Below, one piece after another: positions 36,340-42,608 of a stretch of DNA of 47,850 bases. The DNA lies in contig JAEZCF010000122.1 of assembly GCA_023430045.1 (NCBI GenBank), positions 1 through 47,850 of the forward strand, in the 5' to 3' direction. This stretch comes from Pseudomonadota bacterium. Its GTDB lineage: Bacteria > Pseudomonadota > Gammaproteobacteria > Xanthomonadales > Xanthomonadaceae. The notes beneath the pieces are model-generated. The model was not told the DNA's origin. It saw only the letters and a list, made by a program, of their open reading frames with translations, and made no database searches. The position numbers were made by a program, and so were the translations under genes. Positions within the stretch are counted from its first letter, which is position 1; the number at the start of each line of letters is the position of its first letter.

Positions 36340-36345
36340 ATTCTA
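36340..36345 (-). promoter_or_regulatory. -10-like hexamer TAGAAT 6 nt before the NPP gene
   Basis: TAGAAT on the minus strand is separated from the ATG by GAGGCG. TTGGGC (36368-36363) lies 17 nt further upstream as a plausible -35. Transcription would start at the start codon, i.e. a leaderless mRNA. Confidence 0.5.
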
Positions 36346-36379
36346 GGGCGAGGCGATGACGTGCCCAAGACAACGAAAG

Positions 36380-36877
36380 TCATGGCCCCGAAAACAATGT
36401 TGCCTGGCGCTGCTCCAGGCACAGCAGCGCGGCTTTCGTCTCCAGGCCGCCACCGAATCCGGTGAGTGAGCCATCGCGACCGATCACACGGTGGCACGGC
36501 AGCACGATCGGCAGCGGATTTCGTCCGTTGGCCGCGCCCACCGCGCGGGTCGCGGTCGGCTGCCCGAGATGCGTGGCCAGTTGCAGGTAGCTCCAGGTCT
36601 GGCCGAAAGGAATGCCGGCCAGCGCGTGCCAGACGCGCAGCTGGAACGGCGTGCCGCGTGGGGCAAGCGGCAGTTCGAAGGTGGTCCGCTCGCCATGCAG
36701 GTACTGCAGCAGTTGCTCGCGAGCCTCGCGCAGCGGTGCAGGATCGGCGATCCAGCTCTCCCGCCCCCTGGCGTCGTGACGGTTCTCGGCGAACAGGATG
36801 TGAGCCACCGCGTGGCCGTCGCCGGCGACGGTGAGGGGGCCGATGGGAGTGTCGAAACGGTCGTAGTACAGCGTCAT
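36380..36877 (-). CDS. ogt: Methylated-DNA--protein-cysteine methyltransferase Ogt (165 aa)
   Basis: Suicide DNA-repair enzyme transferring methyl or alkyl groups from O6-alkylguanine or O4-alkylthymine to its own Cys. The N-terminal RNase-H-like domain is followed by the C-terminal domain with catalytic C128 in LPCHRVIG, and FGQTWSYLQLATHLGQP. Full length. Its ATG overlaps the stop of the preceding glycosylase gene (ATGA), so the two are translationally coupled into one alkylation-repair operon. Confidence 0.95.
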   Translation of the reverse strand: MTLYYDRFDTPIGPLTVAGDGHAVAHILFAENRHDARGRESWIADPAPLREAREQLLQYLHGERTTFELPLAPRGTPFQLRVWHALAGIPFGQTWSYLQLATHLGQPTATRAVGAANGRNPLPIVLPCHRVIGRDGSLTGFGGGLETKAALLCLEQRQATLFSGP

Positions 36878-38355
36878 GGTCCGGCTCCAGGGGCAGGGGC
36901 GGAAAGGTGCCAGAGGTGCAGCACGGCATAGGCGCGCCACGGTCGCCAGGCCTGCGAGCGTGCTTCCGCCTGGCGTTCGGTCAGGCGTTTGTCGGGTGTT
37001 CCCAGCATCTGCTGCAGCACCAGGTCGCCGGACGGGAATGCATCGGGCTGGCCGAGCGCGCGCAGTGCGATGTAATGCGCCGTCCATGCGCCAATACCCG
37101 GCAGGGCGACACAGCGGGCGATGAAGTCGTCCAGTCGTTGGCCGGCTTCAAAATCCAGCGTGCCGTCGGCGCATGCGCGCGCAAGCGCCCGCAACGTGGC
37201 CGCACGTGTGCCCGGCAGTCCGATCGATTCCAGCGGCGCGTCGGCCAGGTGTTCCGGTGCCGGGAACAGCCGGTCCAGGCCTTCGGGCATGTCTGGCAGC
37301 GGTTGGCCATGCGCCTGCACCAGCCGCCGTGCCAGCGTTGTGGCGGCGGCGACGCTCACCTGCTGGCCCAGCACCGCGCGGACCGCGACTTCGAATCCAT
37401 CCCAGCCGCCGGGCACGCGCAGTCCCGGGCGCTGGGCGATGCCCTGCGCCAGCAGCGGATCGGTGACCAGGGTGGCATGCACCTGGCGAAGATCCGCATC
37501 CAGGTCGAACAGATGACGGACGCGGTGCACGATGCGCGGAATCTGACGCGGCTCGACGCCGTCCAGGCGCAGTTGCAGTTCGCTGCGTCGCGGGTCGGCG
37601 CTGACCTGCAGCAGGCCTGGACGATCCGCCGGGCCCAGCACGCGCTGGTAACTGTCCGGCTCGATGCGCTCGATGCCGGGAATCATGCGGCGATGCAGGA
37701 ACTGCAGCATCAGGCCGAAATCAAGCGGCGGGCGGTACGCCAGGCGCAGCCGCAGGCCCGGGTCGCGGGCGCCGGCCAGGCGCGTGGCCGGCAGCCGACG
37801 GATGGCGCTGGGCGGCATGCCGCAGCCAGCGGCGAAGGCATCGTTGAAGCGGCGCAGGCTGTTGAAGCCGGACGCCAGCGCGACATCGGTGACCGGCAGG
37901 TTGGTTTCGCTGAGCAGTTGCCGAGCCTGCAGCAGGCGTTGGGTGGCATGCAGCTGCAGGGGCGCTGCACCCAGCGTGGCGACGAACAGACGCTGCAGCT
38001 GGCGCGCACCGACGCCCACCCGCGCGGCCAGTGCGGCAACGCTGTGCTCCTGCAGGAACCCGGCCTGTATCAGTTCCAGGGCACGCCGCACGGCTTCCTG
38101 GCCATCGGGCTGGCGGGCGGCGGGGGACAGCTCCGGCCGGCAGCGCAGGCAGGGGCGGTAACCCGCCGCGGCGGCTGCCGCCGCGCTGGGGTAGTAGTGG
38201 ACGTTGGACGGCTTCGGTGGCGGCGCCGGACAGACCGGCCGACAGTAGATGCCGGTGCTGGATACCGCGGTGAAGAACAGGCCATCGAAGCGCGCATCGC
38301 GTGCCAGTCGGGCGCGTTCGCAGGCAGCGGTGTCGAGAGCGGCAAGAAAGGACAT
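36874..38355 (-). CDS. Ada N-domain/AraC HTH/AlkA fusion: alkylation sensor and 3-methyladenine DNA glycosylase (493 aa)
   Basis: Three modules in order. (1) An Ada-type zinc/methyl-acceptor domain, residues 1-80, with four Cys at 38, 42, 69 and 72, exactly the numbering of E. coli Ada, which supports ATG 38355. (2) An AraC-type helix-turn-helix (about 85-190). (3) An AlkA-type HhH-GPD glycosylase (about 200-490) with LPGIGAWTAHYIALRALG and the catalytic Asp in DAFPSGDLVLQ. It removes 3-methyladenine and related bases, and methylation of Cys38 probably turns it into an activator. Fused Ada-AlkA proteins are known. TAGACT lies 6 nt before the ATG. Overlaps ogt by 4 bp. Confidence 0.92.
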   Translation of the reverse strand: MSFLAALDTAACERARLARDARFDGLFFTAVSSTGIYCRPVCPAPPPKPSNVHYYPSAAAAAAAGYRPCLRCRPELSPAARQPDGQEAVRRALELIQAGFLQEHSVAALAARVGVGARQLQRLFVATLGAAPLQLHATQRLLQARQLLSETNLPVTDVALASGFNSLRRFNDAFAAGCGMPPSAIRRLPATRLAGARDPGLRLRLAYRPPLDFGLMLQFLHRRMIPGIERIEPDSYQRVLGPADRPGLLQVSADPRRSELQLRLDGVEPRQIPRIVHRVRHLFDLDADLRQVHATLVTDPLLAQGIAQRPGLRVPGGWDGFEVAVRAVLGQQVSVAAATTLARRLVQAHGQPLPDMPEGLDRLFPAPEHLADAPLESIGLPGTRAATLRALARACADGTLDFEAGQRLDDFIARCVALPGIGAWTAHYIALRALGQPDAFPSGDLVLQQMLGTPDKRLTERQAEARSQAWRPWRAYAVLHLWHLSAPAPGAGP

Positions 38356-38361
38356 GGGCAC

Positions 38362-38367
38362 AGTCTA
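38362..38367 (-). promoter_or_regulatory. -10-like hexamer TAGACT 6 nt before the Ada/AlkA fusion gene
   Basis: On the minus strand CCTAGACTG is followed by TGCCC and ATG; the hexamer ends 6 nt before the start codon. The 9-bp string is the mirror of that upstream of the divergent lipoprotein gene (38462-38470). No clear -35. Confidence 0.4.
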
Positions 38368-38463
38368 GGCGCGCATGGTATGCCGGGCTCGCCATTTTCA
38401 GACATCAATGCAGGCCCGTCCGCCCGGTTCAGGAACGGTTGCCGCCGCAGCCGCCGCAGGCCC

Positions 38464-38469
38464 TAGACT
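38464..38469 (+). promoter_or_regulatory. -10-like hexamer TAGACT 6 nt before the ClpP-like lipoprotein gene
   Basis: TAGACT is followed by GGAGCG and ATG. TTGCCG at 38439-38444, with a 19-nt spacer, is a possible -35. Here a GGAG is also present in the 6-nt gap, too close for standard Shine-Dalgarno use. Confidence 0.45.
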
Positions 38470-38475
38470 GGAGCG

Positions 38476-39699
38476 ATGTTTCTCAACCGGCTTGCCCGCT
38501 TCATGTTGCCCAGACGGTGGTTGCCCCTGTTGTGCCTGGCCCTGGCGGCGTGCAGCCAGCTGGAGAATCCCGGCAACGTCACGGCCAGCGAGGCCGCTAC
38601 CCGTGCGCCCGGCGCCGATGGCGACCACATGGTATCGATCAACGTCGCCGACGCGCCGCCGCCTTCGCCGCCGCCGCCCGGGAACCGTGCCGATCGGCCA
38701 TGGGCCGATGCGGTGCTGGAAAACGGCACCGCGTGGATCAGCTGCAGTACCGATTACGCCGCCGAGCCGGGCGATGGCGAGGTCCTGGACGGGTTGCAGC
38801 GCGCACAGATCGAACAGGCACTGCAGCCGTGCGCCGAACGCGGCCTGGTGCGCGTGCGCTACAGCGGCAAGATCAACCCCGGTTTCGCGGAACTGACCTG
38901 GCGACTGGCCGTCGTCGCCGATGCGATGGGCATCCGCAGGCGCATCCTGGACCTGGATTCCAGTGGTGGACAGGTCGAATCGGCCATCGTGGCCGGCGAC
39001 AGCATCGGCGAGGCCGGGTGGACCATCTGGGTACGCGAAGGGTCCATCTGCCACAGCGCCTGCGTATTCGTGCTCGCTGCCGGCGACAACCGGTTGGTAT
39101 CGGGCAAGGTTGGCATCCATCGGATGATGCGCATCAGCTCCAGGGCAACGTCGCGGGCCGAACTGAACCGCGAACTGCAGCAGGTGTACGACGACGTCAA
39201 GGATTACCTGCAACGCAATGGCGTGGCCGTCGGCGTCGCCGACCTGATGATGACCGTACCGAACCGCAGCCTGCGCCTGCTGACCGCCGACGAACTGCGC
39301 CAGTTCGGCCTGGACGGTACCAATGCCGTGCAGGACGACCTGGAGAGGATCAGGCAGATGCGTGCCTGCGGCGATGATTTCGTGCGCCGCAAGGATGCCT
39401 TCCTGGTGGCCTTCGACCAGCAGTGCAAGCGTGATGGCGCCGAGCTGGAGGCGGTGAACGCCTGCGGACAGGCACTGAAGGAACAGTTCGGCTTCCCCGA
39501 CACCGCGTGCCCTGACGACAGTCCGATGTCGGAGATCGATGTGGCGACGCTGCCGCCGTCACCCGGTGACAGCGCGGCGGAATCGGCGCCGGGTGAACAT
39601 CCGGCGGCCGGCATGCCGGCCGATAGGGGCGCCGAAGGTGCGGCGCAGGCGGATGCGGACGGCCGCGAGATGCCCGGGGCAGTGGGGGACGCGCGTTGA
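38476..39699 (+). CDS. ClpP-like/COG3904-type periplasmic lipoprotein (407 aa)
   Basis: Lipoprotein (lipobox LAAC, C26) with a ClpP/crotonase-type serine-protease-like core. ILDLDSSGGQVESAIVAGD (about 155-175) is the oxyanion Gly region. Presumed nucleophile S194 is in ICHSACVFVLAAG, flanked by two Cys, and H215 is in GIHRM. This places Ser and His at ClpP-like spacing (21 residues). A Pro/Ser-rich linker precedes the core; the last 70 residues are a low-complexity Ala/Glu/Asp tail. Proteolytic activity is not proven. Followed by DUF4019 and MAPEG genes on the same strand. Also six Cys outside the core, consistent with periplasmic location. Confidence 0.75.
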   Translation: MFLNRLARFMLPRRWLPLLCLALAACSQLENPGNVTASEAATRAPGADGDHMVSINVADAPPPSPPPPGNRADRPWADAVLENGTAWISCSTDYAAEPGDGEVLDGLQRAQIEQALQPCAERGLVRVRYSGKINPGFAELTWRLAVVADAMGIRRRILDLDSSGGQVESAIVAGDSIGEAGWTIWVREGSICHSACVFVLAAGDNRLVSGKVGIHRMMRISSRATSRAELNRELQQVYDDVKDYLQRNGVAVGVADLMMTVPNRSLRLLTADELRQFGLDGTNAVQDDLERIRQMRACGDDFVRRKDAFLVAFDQQCKRDGAELEAVNACGQALKEQFGFPDTACPDDSPMSEIDVATLPPSPGDSAAESAPGEHPAAGMPADRGAEGAAQADADGREMPGAVGDAR

Positions 39700-39757
39700 C
39701 GGCAGCCGCCCGGGGTGGCGTATGCTGGCCCGACAGATCAACGCTGCGGAGCTGAGC

Positions 39758-40426
39758 ATGGAACCTTCCTCGCTGTTGTCGAGCCCGGTCAAGGCCCTGC
39801 TCATACCTGTTCCTTCGGGCGCCGTGCAGCCCGCAGGTGGGCTCCGCAAGGCTTCTGTCGTGAAACATGCCGGACTCTTCTGCCTTCTGCTTTTCCCGTC
39901 GGTCATGCAGGCGCAGACACCCACGACTTCACCTGCGACCACGCATCAGGGTGACGCGGCGGCGGCCCCACATCCGGGCCCAGGTCCGTCCGCGCATTCC
40001 AGGCTCGAAGAGGAAAGACGGCGAGGGAACGGCGAAGCGCTGGAAAGACAGGATGCGGAGATGACCCGGGCCGCCCTGCAGGCGGCGCAGCTGGTCGACG
40101 CCAACCGTACCGGTGAACTCTGGGACGGTGCATCCAGCGTGGCTCGCAACGCGGTTACGCGCGAGGCGTTCGTAAGCCAGATCACCGCGGAGCGGAGCAA
40201 GGTGGGAGCGCTTGTTGGCCGCGGCAAGCCCAGCGTCAGCCGCATGCGCTACGCCGCCGGTGCGCCGGTGCCGGAAGGTGTCTATGTCAGCGTGGCGTTT
40301 CCCACGCGCTTCGCCAACAACCCTCAGCCGGTGCGGGAGCTGGTCAGCTTCCGCCTGGAGGACGACAAGGTGCTGCGCCTGGCCGGCTATGCGCTGACGC
40401 CGCCCGCAGCATCGCCATCACGGTGA
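39758..40426 (+). CDS. DUF4019-domain exported protein (222 aa)
   Basis: The C-terminal 110 residues are a DUF4019 domain: AAQLVDANRTGELWDGASSV, VTREAFVSQITAERSKVGAL, then VYVSVAFPTRFAN, VRELVSFRLEDDKVLRL. Before it is a signal-peptide-like stretch (KHAGLFCLLLFPSVMQAQT). The ATG at 39758 has GGAG 6 nt upstream and TATGCT (39721-39726) as a -10. A GTG at 39860 with AAGG 7 nt upstream would put the signal peptide right at the N-terminus and may be the true start (188 aa). Function unknown; the family is secreted and may bind small ligands. Confidence 0.72.
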   Translation: MEPSSLLSSPVKALLIPVPSGAVQPAGGLRKASVVKHAGLFCLLLFPSVMQAQTPTTSPATTHQGDAAAAPHPGPGPSAHSRLEEERRRGNGEALERQDAEMTRAALQAAQLVDANRTGELWDGASSVARNAVTREAFVSQITAERSKVGALVGRGKPSVSRMRYAAGAPVPEGVYVSVAFPTRFANNPQPVRELVSFRLEDDKVLRLAGYALTPPAASPSR

Positions 40427-40439
40427 GGAGCACGCCAGC

Positions 40440-40829
40440 ATGCCCACGGAACTGACCCTGCTGGCCTGGGCGATGCTGCTCGGGCTGGTGCATGTATTCG
40501 CGGCATCCACCGCCGTGACCCGTGAACGGGGAATCGGCTGGAACGCGTCGGCACGCGATGAGCCGGCCCCGCCGCTGGGTCCGCTGGCGGGACGCCTGTC
40601 GCGGGCGCAGGCCAATTTCTTCGAGACCTTCCCGTTCTTTGCGGCGGCTGCCATCGCCGTGGTGGTGGCAGGGCGCAACGATGCCGGCACCGCGCTGGCC
40701 GCCCAGGTGTATTTCTGGGCCCGCGTGGTTTACCTCCCGCTTTACGCGGCCGGGATTCCGTATGTGCGCAGCCTGGTGTGGCTGGTATCGCTGGTTGCGG
40801 TGGTGATGCTGGTGGTGGCCTTGCGGTAG
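40440..40829 (+). CDS. MAPEG-family membrane protein (129 aa)
   Basis: Four-helix integral membrane protein of the MAPEG group (eicosanoid/glutathione metabolism in eukaryotes; bacterial members of largely unknown function). Marks are GWNASARDEP, then the long hydrophobic segment with RAQANFFETFPFFAAA (the R-x-x-N-x-x-E motif), and ARVVYLPLYAAGIPYVRSL near the end. GAGGAG precedes the ATG. The start is 13 nt after the DUF4019 stop, so co-transcription is likely. Confidence 0.85.
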   Translation: MPTELTLLAWAMLLGLVHVFAASTAVTRERGIGWNASARDEPAPPLGPLAGRLSRAQANFFETFPFFAAAAIAVVVAGRNDAGTALAAQVYFWARVVYLPLYAAGIPYVRSLVWLVSLVAVVMLVVALR

Positions 40830-40847
40830 CGCGCTGACGGGGCGTTG

Positions 40848-40861
40848 CTGATCCAGATCAA
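40848..40861 (+). promoter_or_regulatory. FNR/Anr-type box upstream of the ubiquinone hydroxylase
   Basis: CTGAT-CCAG-ATCAA differs by one base from the FNR consensus TTGAT-N4-ATCAA. It is centred about 42 nt upstream of the start predicted from TATGCT (40885-40890), the position of class II FNR activation. No binding data. Confidence 0.45.
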
Positions 40862-40884
40862 GGTGGTCGCCACGGCATGGACGC

Positions 40885-40890
40885 TATGCT
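40885..40890 (+). promoter_or_regulatory. Promoter -10 (TATGCT) of the ubiquinone hydroxylase gene
   Basis: TATGCT with predicted start near 40897, giving a 25-nt leader that contains GGAG before the ATG at 40922. No canonical -35, in keeping with an activator-dependent promoter. Confidence 0.45.
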
Positions 40891-40921
40891 GGCTGTGTAG
40901 ACATTCAATGGAGCAGCGTGC

Positions 40922-42103
40922 ATGCACAGGACCGACGTGGTGGTGGTGGGCGCAGGCCCGGTGGGGTTGTGCTTCGCACGTGCCCTGGCCGATACCGGCC
41001 TGCGGGTGACCGTGGTCGAGCCGCAGTCGCGCCAGTCGCTGGCCGAGGCCGCATACGATGGTCGCGAGATCGCACTGACCCATGCGTCGCGGCAGGTCCT
41101 CGAACGCCTGCAGCTGTGGCAGCGCCTACCCACTGGAGAAATTTCCGAACTGCGCGATGCGAAGGTGATGGATGGCGCATCACCCTTCGCGCTCGATTTC
41201 GCCAGCGAACGCCGTGCGGGCGAGCCGCTGGGCTGGCTGGTGCCCAATCATCTGATCCGCCGTGCGGCATGGGACGCGGTGCAGGACCAGCCTGACCTGC
41301 AGGTGCTGGATGGACGCAGGGTGGAAGCGGTGGCGGCCGTCGAAGACGGCTGCAGGGTGGGCCTGGATGATGGCAGCAGCCTGCATGCGCGGTTGCTGGT
41401 CGCCGCCGACAGCCGCTTTTCCACGACCCGGCGGTTGCTTGGCATCGGTGCGCGCATGCGTGATTTCGGCATGTCCATGCTGGTCTGCCGCATGCAGATC
41501 GAACGCGATCACCGGCATACGGCCTGGGAGTGGTTCGGCTATGGCCGCACGCTGGCGTTGCTGCCGCTCAACGACGGTCAGGCATCAGCGGTGGTCACTC
41601 TGCCGCCGGCGGAAGTGGAAGCGCTGCTGGCGATGGACGACCAGGCCCTTGGCGAGGCCATCACCGGCTTTTTCAGCCATCGATTGGGGCGCATGCAGCC
41701 CACGGCCCGTCCACGCGCCTATCCGCTGGTCGGCGTATACGCCCAGCGGTTCGTCGCCACGCGCGCGGCGCTGATCGGCGATGCGGCGGTCGGCATGCAC
41801 CCGGTCACCGCGCATGGCTTCAACCTGGGGCTGGCCAGCCAGCAACGGTTGGCCGATCTGCTGGCTGCACAGCAGGCGCAGGGCGGGGACGTCGGCGATG
41901 CGGCGCTGCTTGCGCGTTACCAGCGCGGGCACCGGCTGGCGTCGCGTCCGCTCTACGAAGTGACCAATGCCATCGCCAGTGTCTACACCGACGATCGTGT
42001 CCCGGCACGCCTGCTGCGCGCGGCGGGGCTGCGGCTGGCGCAGGGCGTGGGTCCGTTCCGGCGGCTGATCGCCCACCATCTGACCCAGCCGGCAGGCGCA
42101 TAG
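40922..42103 (+). CDS. ubiM: UbiH/UbiM-family FAD monooxygenase, ubiquinone biosynthesis (393 aa)
   Basis: Flavin hydroxylase acting in ubiquinone ring hydroxylation, using molecular oxygen. FAD-binding motif VVVVGAGPVGLCFARALADT at residues 6-25, then YDGREIALTH (FAD) and GDAAVGMHPVTAHGFNLG near residue 285. The segment EISELRDAKVMDGASPFALD with LGWLVPNHLIRRAAWD fits the UbiM branch (5-demethoxyubiquinol hydroxylase) rather than UbiH or UbiI. GGAG precedes the ATG. The gene is monocistronic or follows the MAPEG gene, with an FNR-like box in front. The exact ring position cannot be told from sequence alone. Confidence 0.8.
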   Translation: MHRTDVVVVGAGPVGLCFARALADTGLRVTVVEPQSRQSLAEAAYDGREIALTHASRQVLERLQLWQRLPTGEISELRDAKVMDGASPFALDFASERRAGEPLGWLVPNHLIRRAAWDAVQDQPDLQVLDGRRVEAVAAVEDGCRVGLDDGSSLHARLLVAADSRFSTTRRLLGIGARMRDFGMSMLVCRMQIERDHRHTAWEWFGYGRTLALLPLNDGQASAVVTLPPAEVEALLAMDDQALGEAITGFFSHRLGRMQPTARPRAYPLVGVYAQRFVATRAALIGDAAVGMHPVTAHGFNLGLASQQRLADLLAAQQAQGGDVGDAALLARYQRGHRLASRPLYEVTNAIASVYTDDRVPARLLRAAGLRLAQGVGPFRRLIAHHLTQPAGA

Positions 42104-42118
42104 GCGGACACGGCCGAC

Positions 42119-42340
42119 TCAGGCCAGCGCAAGCACACGGATCAGGCTGTCGTTGAATTCCACCTGCTGGCCTGCGCGGATCTTGCAGGCCTTGCGCAGT
42201 TCCACCGCGCCATCGACCTGCACCAGACCCTCGCTGATGGCCATCTTGGCCTCGCCGCCACTGCTGACGAGGTCGGTCAGCTTGAGCAGCTGCTTGAGCT
42301 CGACGTACTCGCCGTCGAGGTCGAATTCGAGGATCTGCAT
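42119..42340 (-). CDS. ybcJ: S4-like RNA-binding protein YbcJ (73 aa)
   Basis: Small cytoplasmic S4-domain protein, YbcJ family. The S4 core covers almost the whole length: YVELKQLLKLTDLVSSGGEA, KMAISEGLVQVDGAVELRKA, then QVEFNDSLIRVL. Convergent with ubiM (15 nt apart). The ATG is preceded by GGAA. Presumed RNA or ribosome related; no known substrate. Confidence 0.88.
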   Translation of the reverse strand: MQILEFDLDGEYVELKQLLKLTDLVSSGGEAKMAISEGLVQVDGAVELRKACKIRAGQQVEFNDSLIRVLALA

Positions 42341-42442
42341 GGGATGTTCCATTGGAAATGGAGGCCATTGTGCGTCCGCAGGCGACGCTTGCCCAGCACC
42401 GGCCGGTGCCGATGGCAGATGGGCCTGAACGGGTGGCAAAGG

Positions 42443-42469
42443 AGGTTGCAAGCAGTGTTCATGCAACCT
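42443..42469. promoter_or_regulatory. Inverted repeat upstream of the DEAD-box helicase promoter
   Basis: AGGTTGCA and TGCAACCT, 8-bp arms with an 11-nt gap, lie just before TATCCT (42474-42479), a likely -10. A candidate operator overlapping the -35 area. Confidence 0.4.
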
Positions 42470-42484
42470 GCTGTATCCTTTGCG

Positions 42485-42517
42485 CTCGACGAAATCTCGA
42501 CGAAATCTCGACGAAAG
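42485..42517 (+). repeat. Three tandem 11-bp repeats in the helicase 5' leader
   Basis: CTCGACGAAAT twice and CTCGACGAAAG once, directly in series, starting close to the predicted transcription start and about 90 nt before the helicase ATG. Confidence 0.85.
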
Positions 42518-42608
42518 CGCCAGGGCACGCGATAGAAGGGCGCCCTACGCGCATACCACCCCTTTTTATCCGCCTGCCACGTTCGTGGCAGTGCCTTCGG
42601 AGTTTCCC

